Below, one piece after another: positions 16,291-24,752 of a DNA stretch of 64,000 bases; position 1 is the stretch's first letter, and every line of letters begins with the position of its first letter. The stretch is from the NCBI RefSeq assembly GCF_041200175.1, contig NZ_CP165727.1, positions 992,001 through 1,056,000 on the forward strand, written 5' to 3'. Source of the DNA: Streptomyces sp. R33 (GTDB lineage Bacteria > Actinomycetota > Actinomycetes > Streptomycetales > Streptomycetaceae). The notes beneath the pieces were generated by a model that did not search any database, was not told the DNA's origin, and worked only from the letters and a program-made list of their open reading frames with translations. Both the position numbers and the translations under genes were made by a program.

Positions 16291-16340
16291 GCGGCGGTTC
16301 CCGCCCGTTCCCGCCCGTTCCCGCCCGTTCCCGTCCGATA
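16291..16340. repeat. Short tandem repeat of a 10-base unit
   Basis: Three exact copies of CCGCCCGTTC (16301-16330) are flanked by degenerate copies on both sides (GCGGCGGTTC before and CCGTCCGATA after). It lies in the gap between the membrane protein and the IclR-type regulator. Copy number may vary between strains. It is downstream of the regulator gene. Confidence 0.75.
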
Positions 16341-16354
16341 TCCCGGACGGCCGG

Positions 16355-18118
16355 CTAGACGGTCGTGATGAGGAGGCCGCCCGGCTCGCCCGCTCCTTCC
16401 TCCTGCTGCGGCGGCGCCGTCCGGGGTGCGCCCGGGCCGGTGCCCGCGACGATGAGCGCGAGCAGGACGGCCGCGGCCTCGCTCTGCAGGATCCGGGCGG
16501 CCTGCACCAGGCGGTGCGGGTCCGGAGCCGGGATGGACAGGGCCAGGCATTCGGCGTTGGGGCCCGAGGTGATCGGGACGGCCGCGCAGACCGTGCCGAG
16601 GGCGTACTCCTGCAGGTCCAGCAGGGGGGTGCCCGGCCGGCGGCCGTCGAGCTGCCGGAAGAGGTCCTCCTGACGGGTGAGGGTGTGGGCGGTGAACCGC
16701 TCCGCCCGGTGCCGGGAGAGGTGGTCCTTGCGGCCGTCGGGAGCGAGCTGGGCCAGCAGGGCCTTGCCGACGGCCGAGGCATGGGCGGCGGCCCGGAAGT
16801 CGACCCACTCCTCCACGAGCGGTGTCGCCGGACCGTCGGCGTACTGGGTGATGCACACCTCACCGTCGGTGTAGCGGGCCACGTAGACGGCGGCGCCGAC
16901 CGCGTCCCGTACCCAGGCGAGGGTCTCCTGCAGATGTCCGCGCCCGTCGCCGGACGCCGTCTCGGTCAGTAAGAGCGCGCGGCCGGCGATGTACGCGCCG
17001 GGGCCGGCCGGGGCGGCCAGGTTCGCCCGTACCAGCTGCTCCATCACCCGGGCCAGCACCAGCTGCGGCAACCGCGTCTCACGGGCGATCTGCGCGAGGC
17101 TCACGCCCCCCGAGTAGCGGCCCACGACCTCCAGGACGCGCAGCGCCCGGTGGACGGTCTCCATCGCGACCGGAGCGAGCCGCGCTTCGGCGCCGCTGCG
17201 GGCGGCCGGGGCCGGCTGCGGCTGCCTGAGGGCCTCGAGCGCCCAGGCGTTCGCCTCGTCCGTCAGGTGCAGGAGGTTCAGGCGTGCGTGCTGGGCCACC
17301 GCCACGGCCACCTGCGGTCCGAGGAGGAACACCTCGCCCAGATCGTGGTCGTCACTCCAGCTGCAGGCGGTCACGGCCCGGCGCAGCCGGGCGGGGAGCC
17401 GGTACGGGGGCCGCCCGCCGTGGCCCCGTACCGCCGTCAGGGCGGTGAGGTCCTGGGTGGTGATCGGCGGCGAGGTCCAGATGACCGAGGCGCCGAGGGC
17501 CTCCTCCAGGTTCTCCGGGACCTCCGGCAGGTGCGGCAGACCCTCGTCCGGCGGCAGCACCTCGGCCAGCGCCTTCCAGTGCCGGGCGGTGGCCACCTCG
17601 GCGCGTGCGAGGTGGTGGAGGTGGAGCAGGCGGGCCGCGGTCTGCGAGCCGGCTCCTGCCGCGTACTGGAACCAGAACTGTGCGCCCTCCATCCGGTCGG
17701 CCAGGTGCAGGAGGCAGCCGAACAGCAGCGCCGGTTCCGCCCCGTGGGGCCAGGTTCCGGCGGCCAGGGCGAGTTCGGCGAAGGAGCGGCTCTCCGCCAG
17801 GGACCAGGCCAGGTCGTCCAGGAGTCTTGCGGCCCGTGCGTGGCAGGCGGCGTCCAGTACGAGGTCGTCCGCCGGGGTGGGCACCAGCGCGGGCAGGGGC
17901 GCCGGTCCGGCGAGGGGGGCCGGTGCCGGAACGGCGCCCCGGCCGGTGGCGCCGGTCGCCGATCGGGCCCGGTCCGCCGCGATGCGGCGGGCGATGCGCC
18001 GCCGGGCGGCGTCCTCGTCGTAGCCGGCGTACTCCTCCATCAGCACCTGGGCCCGCCCCAGTGCCGCCGCGAGCTCCTCCCCCGGCACGGCGTCGCGGTC
18101 GGCCGTCATGTCGCTCAC
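16355..18118 (-). CDS. IclR-type regulator with long N-terminal domain
   Basis: A 587-residue protein. Residues about 320-390 form an IclR-like winged helix-turn-helix (VHRALRVLEVVGRYSGGVSL, then QIARETRL) and about 395-560 the IclR ligand-binding domain. The first 310 residues are not IclR: a basic helical start (EDAARRRIARRIAAD), an Ala/Pro linker and a helical region (WFQYAAGAGSQTAARLLHL) that resembles domains I recall from Streptomyces sigma-factor-linked proteins. This is more than twice the usual IclR length of about 250. GTG 18118 overlaps the sigma-factor stop as GTGA and has AGGAG upstream, so sigma factor and regulator are made together. Confidence 0.82.
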   Translation of the reverse strand: MSDMTADRDAVPGEELAAALGRAQVLMEEYAGYDEDAARRRIARRIAADRARSATGATGRGAVPAPAPLAGPAPLPALVPTPADDLVLDAACHARAARLLDDLAWSLAESRSFAELALAAGTWPHGAEPALLFGCLLHLADRMEGAQFWFQYAAGAGSQTAARLLHLHHLARAEVATARHWKALAEVLPPDEGLPHLPEVPENLEEALGASVIWTSPPITTQDLTALTAVRGHGGRPPYRLPARLRRAVTACSWSDDHDLGEVFLLGPQVAVAVAQHARLNLLHLTDEANAWALEALRQPQPAPAARSGAEARLAPVAMETVHRALRVLEVVGRYSGGVSLAQIARETRLPQLVLARVMEQLVRANLAAPAGPGAYIAGRALLLTETASGDGRGHLQETLAWVRDAVGAAVYVARYTDGEVCITQYADGPATPLVEEWVDFRAAAHASAVGKALLAQLAPDGRKDHLSRHRAERFTAHTLTRQEDLFRQLDGRRPGTPLLDLQEYALGTVCAAVPITSGPNAECLALSIPAPDPHRLVQAARILQSEAAAVLLALIVAGTGPGAPRTAPPQQEEGAGEPGGLLITTV

Positions 18119-18693
18119 TGGCCCTTCTCCTCTCCGGGAGCCCAGTCCGCCCCGAGTTTCTGGGACAGGATTCGGCTTGCGCCTCGAATGTGGGAACGCA
18201 CCGTCGCGGGGGAGATCCCCATCATCCGGCCGACGGTTCCGCTGTCGTACCCCAGCAGGAAGGCCAGCAGCACCACGTCGTAGTGCCGCTCGGGCAGGCA
18301 CGCGATCGCCGCGTACAGGCCGAGCTTGGACTCCAGCAGTTCCATGCGCTGCCGGGAGGCGCGGCGCAGGGCGGCGAACCAGGCCGTTTCCACCATCGCC
18401 GCCGGCCGGCCCAGGACCGCCAGCCTGCGCGCGACGTGTTCCCGCAGCACCGCCCAGGCGAATCCGTGCAGGCTCGCCTCCTTGAGCGCCTGGCGCCACA
18501 CCTTCAGCAGGAACGTGAACACGTCGTCGACGACGTCCTCGGCGTCCTCGCGGGAGCCCAGCTGCAGGTGTGCGTAGCGCAGGTAGGCGCGGTGGTGCTG
18601 GGAGTGGAACGCGCTGAACTCCACCGGCAGGACGCCGGCCAGCTCGCTGGAGACCGCCCGGTCCCCGGACGGGTCGAACTCGCCCTCACTCAT
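18115..18693 (-). CDS. RNA polymerase sigma factor, sigma-70 family (ECF-like)
   Basis: A 192-residue sigma factor. Region 2 is at residues about 30-95 (FHSQHHRAYLRYAHLQLGSR, then EDAEDVVDDVFTFLLKVW). Region 4 is about 120-180 (ERHYDVVLLAFLLGYDSGTV, then GRMMGISPATVRSHI). It lacks regions 1 and 3. There is no anti-sigma gene, but it overlaps a large IclR-type protein that may modulate it. TGGAGGAG stands before the ATG. Its target promoters cannot be deduced here. Confidence 0.9.
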   Translation of the reverse strand: MSEGEFDPSGDRAVSSELAGVLPVEFSAFHSQHHRAYLRYAHLQLGSREDAEDVVDDVFTFLLKVWRQALKEASLHGFAWAVLREHVARRLAVLGRPAAMVETAWFAALRRASRQRMELLESKLGLYAAIACLPERHYDVVLLAFLLGYDSGTVGRMMGISPATVRSHIRGASRILSQKLGADWAPGEEKGQ

Positions 18694-19031
18694 GCGCTCC
18701 TCCAGGGATGCCGGTCATCGCCGGTACGAGCGGTCGCGGCCCGGGTCCTCGCACCCGGGTGGCGTGGGTGTCTCCTGAGGGCCTCGAAAGCGACGAGTAT
18801 CAGCACGGGAGTCACGGTCTGGACAGGATTCACGTCGGCGGGAAGCCTTCCGGTGAAATGAACGGAACGGGCATGCCTGCCCCCCCACATCCAGCAGCCG
18901 GCCCCACCGGCTGCTCCCCCAACACCACCCCATCGGAAAAGACGCCCGAATGTGCACGGCTGTCGACGGAAATCTTTCGGGAAATGGCGCGTCTGCTCCG
19001 CTGCGCGCCCCCCTTGCCGCCGCGTACGCCC
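18694..19031. other. Intergenic region upstream of sigma factor, with hairpin
   Basis: A 338-base gap with no gene I can support. It must hold the sigma-factor promoter. A perfect hairpin, AGCAGCCGG (18893-18901) and CCGGCTGCT (18907-18915) around CCCCA, probably ends the kinase transcript that runs leftwards from 19032. Short open frames here have no ribosome sites or family character. Confidence 0.6.
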
Positions 19032-19643
19032 CTACTCCACCACCAGGTCGGCCCGCGTCCGGCCCGCGGCGATCAGCCGGGCGTTCGCCTCGTCCGAGCG
19101 CGTCACCCACTCCTGCGCGTGGGCCGGAGCCTTCCCGTGGCGGACGTGACGGTCGACCAGCCGCCGGACCCGCACGGTGTCGTCGGGGGCGAGGAACCAG
19201 ACCTCGTCGAGGAGCGCCCGTACCGCCGCCCACTCCCCCGCCTCGTACAGCAGGTAGTTGCCCTCGGTGATCACCAGGTGCACCGCCGGGTCCACCGGGA
19301 TGCTCCCCGCGACCGGCTCCTCCAGCGAGCGGTCGAAAGCCGGAGCGTAGACGGCTGCGGACTCGGGTGTGCGCAGCCGCCTCAGCAGCGCCGCGTACCC
19401 GGCGGCGTCGAAGGTGTCCGGCGCTCCCTTGCGGTCGGCCCGGCCCAGCCGTTCCAGTTCGGCTTGGGCGAGGTGGAACCCGTCCATCGGTACGACCACG
19501 GCCAGTTCGGGGCCGAGCACCTGCGCGAGGCGGGCCGCCAGGGTCGACTTGCCGGCTCCGGGCGGCCCGGCGATGCCGAGGATCCGGCGGGTGCCCGACG
19601 CCGCGAGCGCGCGGGCGCGCCGCTCCAGTTCGGTGAATTCCAT
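19032..19643 (-). CDS. Nucleoside/nucleotide kinase family P-loop protein
   Basis: A 203-residue P-loop kinase of the uridine kinase/phosphoribulokinase group. Walker A is GPPGAGKST (about residues 26-34). MDGFHLAQAELERLG supplies the substrate-binding Asp and His, and TEGNYLL is the Walker B-like strand. RVRRLVDRHVRHGKAPA is the lid region. Family members phosphorylate nucleosides, pantothenate or sugars such as fructose; the exact substrate is not determined. It is on the same strand as, and about 40 bases after, the PAS/GAF/SpoIIE phosphatase gene. Confidence 0.87.
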   Translation of the reverse strand: MEFTELERRARALAASGTRRILGIAGPPGAGKSTLAARLAQVLGPELAVVVPMDGFHLAQAELERLGRADRKGAPDTFDAAGYAALLRRLRTPESAAVYAPAFDRSLEEPVAGSIPVDPAVHLVITEGNYLLYEAGEWAAVRALLDEVWFLAPDDTVRVRRLVDRHVRHGKAPAHAQEWVTRSDEANARLIAAGRTRADLVVE

Positions 19644-19683
19644 CCGCCCATCCTGCCCGGACCGGGCGGGTGCCGGGTGCGGC

Positions 19684-21783
19684 TCATGCCCCGGCCGGTG
19701 GCGGGGGCGTGTGGGGGTCGGTGCCGACGCGGGCGATGAGCAGGGCGATGTCGTCGTCCGCCGACGCCGGGACCAGGTGGGTGATCAGCGAATCGCACAG
19801 GTGGTCCAGCGAGCCGTGCGGTTCGGCGAGCAGGCGGGTGAGTTCGGTCAGGCGCTCGTCGATGTCGCTGCCGCGGGCTTCGACGAGGCCGTCGGTGTAC
19901 AGGACGAGGAGGCTGCCCGGCGCGAGGGTGAGGTCGGTCGTGGTGAAGGTGGTACCGCCGACCCCCAGCGGGGTGCCGGGCGGCAGGTCGAGGAGGTGGA
20001 CCGTGCCGTCGGGCTCCACGGCTGCGGGCGGCGGATGCCCGGCGCGGGTGATCCGGCAGCGGCCGGTCTCCGGATCGGCCACGGCGTACAGGAAGGTGGC
20101 GATCATCGGCTCGGCGAGATCGTCCAGGGTCGCTTCCAGCTGGTGCATCAGGGCCTCGGGGGCGAGGTCGAGCCGGGCGAGGGCGCGCACACTGGCGGAG
20201 AGCCGTCCCATGACCGCCGCGGCCGTGATGCCGTGGCCCATGACGTCCCCGATGAGGAGGGCGGCCTTGCCCCCGGGGAGGTGCAGGACGTCGTACCAGT
20301 CGCCGCCGATCTCGTTGACGTCGCTGGCCGGCAGATAGCGGTGGGCGACCTCGATGCCGGGCGGCGGGGTGATGTGCTGGGGCAGCATGCTGCGCTGCAG
20401 GATGACGGCGGTCTCGTGTTCGCGGTGGTAGAGGCGCGCGTTGTCGATGCTGATGGCGGCGCGGGCGGCGAGCTCGCCCGCGAGGGTGACGTCGTCGGGC
20501 CCGAAGGGGCCGACGGGGCTGGTCCGGTAGAAGGTGGCGACGCCGAGGACGAGGTCCCGGGCGATCAGCGGCGCCATCATGAACGAGTGCACTCCGACGG
20601 GCAGGAGCTGTGCGGGCCGGCTCGTGTGACGGGCGGCGGAGGCGACGACCTGCTCGTCGAGGTGGGCGATCAGGAAGGGCCGGCGGGCGGCGAGGGCCTG
20701 GGTGTAGGGGGCGGCCGCCGGGAAGACGAGGGTCCTGCCCAGGGGGGCGAGGATGCCGATCACGGCAGAGCCGGTCAGCGGGGCCTTGCCCAGGCGCCGC
20801 ATGGCCACGCCCCCGGCCAGTCCCGGGCCGGGCTCGTCGCCGCGGGCGAGGGTGTCCAGTACGTCCACGGTGGCGGCGTCGGCGAGCTGCGGTACGGCGA
20901 GGTCGGCCAGCTCCTGCGCGGTGCGCTCCAGCTCGAGGCTGGCGCCGATGCGGACGCTGGCCTCGCTGAGCAGGGCCAGCCTGCGGCGGCCGGCCTCGGC
21001 CTCGAGGTGGTCGTGCTGCTGCTCGGTGATGTCGAGCAGCGAGGCGATCACGCCGATCGGGCGGCCGCCCGGGTCCTCCACCCGGACGTACGAGCACGAC
21101 CACACCCGGTCGTGGACCGGGTCGGCCGGGGTACGGCCCGTGCGGCGGCGGTCCAGCACCGGCTCCCCGGTGGCCAGGACCAGCCGCATCGCGTCCTCCA
21201 TGTCCTCGGCGTTCACCTCGGGCAGGACCTGTGCGAGGCGGCGTCCCACGTGGGAGGACTCCGAGAGGCCGTTCATCGCCTCCAGGGCCGGGTTGACCTG
21301 GAGGAATCGCAGTTGCGTGTCGAGGATGGCGATGCCGACGGGCGAGCGGGCGAACAGCCCGTCCCAGACCGCCGACGATCCCCGGATCCGGCGGGCCGCG
21401 TGGGCATCGGCGGCGAAGACCAGGACCGAGGAGGCGCCGTGGCGCCGTCCGGGCACCGGGCCGGCCCAGATCTCCACCTCCAGCGGGTGCCCGTCCCGGT
21501 GCCAGGCGGTCACGGTGCCCATCACCCCGCGCCCGGTCACGGCGGTCTCCCACAGGGCACGGCCGAGGCTGCGGTCGGCTCCGGGGTGGAGCAGGTCGGC
21601 GATGTGCCGGCCGACGATCTGCGGCGGGGTGTAGCCGAGCAGTTCCTGAGCCGCGCGGTTCCAGCGCACGATGGTGCCGTCCGCGCTGGTGGCCAGCTGC
21701 GCGACGGTCAGCGAACCGAGCCACCCGCCGGCATCCTGGGCGGCGCCGCTGATCAGATCCTCGATCGGCGTCTGCTCGTTCAT
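19684..21783 (-). CDS. PAS-PAS-GAF-SpoIIE protein phosphatase
   Basis: A 699-residue cytoplasmic sensor phosphatase. Two PAS domains come first (about 25-130, VAQLATSADGTIVRWNRAA, and 140-255, VGIAILDTQLRFLQVNPALE), then a GAF domain (about 280-440). The C-terminal SpoIIE/PP2C domain (about 465-690) contains SDVNEIGGDWYDV, IGDVMGHGITAAAVM, ARAGHPPP-like sequence, LYTDGLVEARG and ADDDIALLIARV. Such proteins dephosphorylate anti-anti-sigma factors and so release sigma-B-like factors. There is no RsbW-type ATPase domain, unlike the protein at 54720. The signal sensed by the PAS and GAF domains is unknown. Confidence 0.93.
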   Translation of the reverse strand: MNEQTPIEDLISGAAQDAGGWLGSLTVAQLATSADGTIVRWNRAAQELLGYTPPQIVGRHIADLLHPGADRSLGRALWETAVTGRGVMGTVTAWHRDGHPLEVEIWAGPVPGRRHGASSVLVFAADAHAARRIRGSSAVWDGLFARSPVGIAILDTQLRFLQVNPALEAMNGLSESSHVGRRLAQVLPEVNAEDMEDAMRLVLATGEPVLDRRRTGRTPADPVHDRVWSCSYVRVEDPGGRPIGVIASLLDITEQQHDHLEAEAGRRRLALLSEASVRIGASLELERTAQELADLAVPQLADAATVDVLDTLARGDEPGPGLAGGVAMRRLGKAPLTGSAVIGILAPLGRTLVFPAAAPYTQALAARRPFLIAHLDEQVVASAARHTSRPAQLLPVGVHSFMMAPLIARDLVLGVATFYRTSPVGPFGPDDVTLAGELAARAAISIDNARLYHREHETAVILQRSMLPQHITPPPGIEVAHRYLPASDVNEIGGDWYDVLHLPGGKAALLIGDVMGHGITAAAVMGRLSASVRALARLDLAPEALMHQLEATLDDLAEPMIATFLYAVADPETGRCRITRAGHPPPAAVEPDGTVHLLDLPPGTPLGVGGTTFTTTDLTLAPGSLLVLYTDGLVEARGSDIDERLTELTRLLAEPHGSLDHLCDSLITHLVPASADDDIALLIARVGTDPHTPPPPAGA

Positions 21784-21901
21784 CCGGCCTCCACACCCCC
21801 ATGGTCGCTCCGGGGGCCCGGGACCGCTCCCCGGCGCGGTCAGGGGCGTGCGGGCCCGGCCGCAAAGCCGCCCGCCCCGGCAGCAGCCGCGCGGCGCCGG
21901 A

Positions 21902-22189
21902 TCAGCCGTCCGTGCGCCGGGCAGCGACGAATGCTGCGAACTCCGCGAGCGTGGCGTCGCGCAGCTCCTCCTCCCCGACCGTGATGCCCAGCGTGTCGTG
22001 AACGGCGACGGCCATCTCGACGATCATGAGCGAATCGGTCAGCAGGTCACGCATGGGCGCGCTCGCCCGTACCTCGTCGGACGGAATTTCGAGCCTCTCG
22101 ATGAGCAGTTCACTGAGCGCGTCGAGGACGGATTCCGGGGCGGAAGTGGTCACGGAAGCAGTAACGGAAGCAGTCACGGAGGCTCTCAT
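21902..22189 (-). CDS. Acyl carrier protein
   Basis: About 95 residues. After a repetitive start (ASVTASVTASVTTS, encoded by tandem 12-base units) comes an ACP fold: VLDALSELLIERLEIPSDEV, then LLTDSLMIVEMAVAVHDTLG, where the Ser in DSL would carry phosphopantetheine. It presents acyl chains as thioesters for an acyltransferase or similar enzyme. It is divergent from a lysophospholipid-acyltransferase-like gene, which makes an acyl-ACP donor role attractive. The start is uncertain: ATG 22189 gives the shortest protein, ATG 22207 and TTG 22246 are in frame, and none has a clear ribosome site. Confidence 0.8.
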   Translation of the reverse strand: MRASVTASVTASVTTSAPESVLDALSELLIERLEIPSDEVRASAPMRDLLTDSLMIVEMAVAVHDTLGITVGEEELRDATLAEFAAFVAARRTDG

Positions 22190-22330
22190 TTGCGATATCG
22201 GTGCCATAGCAGCAGGGTGACGGAGGAAGGTCCCTATCGTGCTCAAATAGGTACCACGTCAGGGCATTTACTCAAAGTCCCTCCCCGCTACGCCTGTTGA
22301 TGATTCCAAACGTGAGAGTGGTGATCATTC

Positions 22331-23113
22331 GTGTCGGAAAGCATGGCCGATGTGATCGAGGTGGCCGGTGCAGAACTCAGGTACGTGAAGCGGCTGCTCG
22401 GCGAGGCCGGGGAGAGCACCTGGGACCGCTTCCTCGACTGGCTCGTCGACGACTGGTTCCGGCTGGAAGTCGCAGGGCTGGAGAACATTCCGGCTGAAGG
22501 ACCGGCCGTCATCGTCGCCAACCACTCGGGCGCCTGGGGGCTCGACGGCTTCGTTCTCCAGAAAGTTCTCACGCGCGGCCTCAGCCGGCGGCTGCACGTA
22601 CCCGCGGCTCATCTCGTATTCCGGTTCCCTGTCATCGGTTCGTACGCCCGCAAGAAGGGCGCCATTCCGCTCGATCCGACGCTGGGATGGGAACACCTGA
22701 CCGCCGGGGAACTCGTCGGGGTGTTTCCCGAAGGAATGACCGGTCTGGAAAAGCCCTTTCGCAAGCGCTACCAGCTCCGTCCCTTCAGCCCCGGGTTCGC
22801 GCTCTCCGCGGTCCGGGCCGGCGCACCCGTCGTGCCGGTGTCCGTCATCGGCGCCGAGGAGGCCTGCCCCCGGCTCGGCGAAATCCCGGCCCTGGCACGC
22901 CTCTTCGGCCTTCCCTACTTCCCGGTCACCCCGCTGTTCCCGCTGCCCTCGAAGTGGCTCGTGACCATCGGCGAGCCGATCCCCGCGCCGCGGCGGCCCG
23001 AGTCCTACGCCGCCCGCTCGGCCGCGGCCCGCCTGCTGTGCGCCGAGTCCCAGGCTGCCGTGCAGGCCTTGGTGGACCGGGAGCGGCGCAGGCGGGACAC
23101 GCCGTTCTGGTAG
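22331..23113 (+). CDS. Lysophospholipid (1-acyl-glycerol-3-phosphate) acyltransferase-like protein
   Basis: A 260-residue PlsC-family acyltransferase. The acceptor motif NHSGAWGLDG has the His and Asp of the catalytic dyad, with six residues between them as in the actinobacterial NHSGxLPxDG variant. VFPEGMTG is the conserved FPEG block that binds the glycerol phosphate, and VVPVSVIGAEE is the last family motif. It would transfer an acyl chain from acyl-ACP or acyl-CoA to a lipid acceptor at the membrane. GTG 22331 is used. It is divergent from the ACP gene with about 140 bases between. Confidence 0.9.
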   Translation: MSESMADVIEVAGAELRYVKRLLGEAGESTWDRFLDWLVDDWFRLEVAGLENIPAEGPAVIVANHSGAWGLDGFVLQKVLTRGLSRRLHVPAAHLVFRFPVIGSYARKKGAIPLDPTLGWEHLTAGELVGVFPEGMTGLEKPFRKRYQLRPFSPGFALSAVRAGAPVVPVSVIGAEEACPRLGEIPALARLFGLPYFPVTPLFPLPSKWLVTIGEPIPAPRRPESYAARSAAARLLCAESQAAVQALVDRERRRRDTPFW

Positions 23114-23235
23114 CGCCCGCCTCCTGGGACCGGCCCGTCCGCCCTCGGCCACCGCCCGGGGATGACTGCCGAAGCGTGCACGAGGTCGGCGGGCCGGGCG
23201 CGCGGAGGGTGCGCCGTTCGTCTCAGTCCGTCGTC

Positions 23236-24732
23236 TCAGTCCGTCAGCCGCTTGGCTGCCCGCCGTACCCCGTCGGCCGCCGTCGCGCACCGTTCGGCGT
23301 GGCCCAGCAGGACCATGCGGAACCGCTCCCCCTCCTCGTCGGTGCTCCAGCCGCTGTTCCCGGCACAGGCCGCGAGGCTCTCCGCGTGCCGCTCCAGCCG
23401 GTCGGCGCTGGCGTGCGCCAGGGCGCCGTACGCCGCCGGGGCGTATCCGAACGCCGAGACCGGCACCGCCGTCGGCATGCCGACCGTCACGCGCCCGTCG
23501 CCCGGCCGGGCGGCGAGGTCCTCGAGCGCCACGACCAGGGTCCGCGGATCGAGCGTGTCCGGCAGCCGGTCCGCGGTGATCTGCGGGGTGATCACCACCG
23601 GGCGGGCCGCCTCCGTGACGGCCCGTACGATCTGCTCGGCGACGAGCGCGGCGAACCGCGAAGCCGCGCATCCGGTCGGTGCCCCGCACAGCGGCGGCAT
23701 CCCCGAAGGCAGCGCCCTCGCCGACGGCCCCGACGGCCCCGGCTCCGGGCGGCCCTCGCCGTCCAGGCCGCGCAGCCAGCCGGGCACCCGCAGGACCTCG
23801 GTCCCGGCCTCGACCGCCAGGTCCTGCCACACGAAGTCGGCCCGTACGGGGTACACCGCCGCGGCGACCGGCGGCCAGCGGCGGAGCGCCTCGCCCACGG
23901 CGGCCTCCGGGGAGGCGGCGGCGCCCACCGCGAGCAGGGCCAGCGCCTGGAGCACGGTCCCGGCGGCGGCCTCGGACACCAGCGCGAGTGCGTGCGCGAC
24001 GGCCGGTCCGGCGGCCTCCGGCTCGGTGCCCTCGCGGCCCGCGCCCCGCGCCGTCATCCGGCCCGCCGTCGAGGCGGGGTCCGGGTCGGCGAGGTACGGT
24101 GCCAGGCGGCGCCGCAGCGCCTCGGCCCGGCCCTCGTACGACCTGCTGTCCGCAGCCGCCGTGGCCGCCGCGAGCACCTCGCTGAGCAGCGTGTCCTCGA
24201 CGGCTGCGGCGCCCGCGACCACGCGCCGGGCCAGCCGCTGCATGCCGCGCTGCCAGTCGTGCCACTCCAGCGTGCCGTCCCCGCGCCGGGCCGAGATCGC
24301 CCGGTCCACGTACTCGGCCAGCAGGGCGCCCAGCTCGCCGGCCGGAACCGCCGCGTCCCGGGGCAGCGGCACGTGCGGCGAGAGACCGTACCGCTGCCCG
24401 CCGGCCGTGAGGCCGACCGCGGGCGCGAGGGCCCCCGCCTCGTCCGCCGCCGCGAGCAGGCCCGCGGCGTCGGCAGCGGCCAGCGGCAGGAGGAACGGCC
24501 CGAAGGGGGTGCGCAGTTGTACCGGGCGGCCGGAGCGGGTGCGCCGCAGGAAGGCCAGCAGCGCGCGCGTCACGCCGTCCCGGGTCAGCATGTCCAGCCC
24601 GAGGGCGCGGGCCGGGGCATCCGCCCACGGCAGGCGCTGGGCGAGCATCGCCGCGCTGAACACGGCGTTCTCCAGGGGCCAGGCCGTCGCGGGACGTCGC
24701 GACGTGGTGGCCGGGCTGTCGGCAGTGGTCAT
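23236..24732 (-). CDS. Divergent cytochrome P450-like protein
   Basis: A 498-residue Ala-rich protein. At first sight it is hypothetical, but the C-terminal half looks like a degenerate P450. GEALRRWPPVAAAVYPVRAD contains an ExxR followed by the PPV and R seen after the K-helix of P450s. LCGAPTGCAASRFAALVAEQ, about 80 residues later, has the spacing of a heme-ligand loop with Cys followed by the L-helix. The classical FxxGxxxC glycine pattern is altered, and no AGxxTT I-helix is obvious. Fatty-acid-hydroxylase P450s are the nearest analogy. It starts 20 bases after the lipase gene ends, so it may oxidise fatty acids that enzyme releases. Confidence 0.6.
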   Translation of the reverse strand: MTTADSPATTSRRPATAWPLENAVFSAAMLAQRLPWADAPARALGLDMLTRDGVTRALLAFLRRTRSGRPVQLRTPFGPFLLPLAAADAAGLLAAADEAGALAPAVGLTAGGQRYGLSPHVPLPRDAAVPAGELGALLAEYVDRAISARRGDGTLEWHDWQRGMQRLARRVVAGAAAVEDTLLSEVLAAATAAADSRSYEGRAEALRRRLAPYLADPDPASTAGRMTARGAGREGTEPEAAGPAVAHALALVSEAAAGTVLQALALLAVGAAASPEAAVGEALRRWPPVAAAVYPVRADFVWQDLAVEAGTEVLRVPGWLRGLDGEGRPEPGPSGPSARALPSGMPPLCGAPTGCAASRFAALVAEQIVRAVTEAARPVVITPQITADRLPDTLDPRTLVVALEDLAARPGDGRVTVGMPTAVPVSAFGYAPAAYGALAHASADRLERHAESLAACAGNSGWSTDEEGERFRMVLLGHAERCATAADGVRRAAKRLTD

Positions 24733-24752
24733 CGGTCGGTCTCCCTCGTGGG

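Noticed and set aside
19369..21984. An 871-residue plus-strand open frame
   Set aside because: It is antisense to the PAS/GAF/SpoIIE gene, whose domains and catalytic residues are clear. Long antisense frames are common at this base composition.
22140..22190. CRISPR-like repeat
   Set aside because: The repeated 12-base units are contiguous and in frame within the ACP start; there are no spacers.
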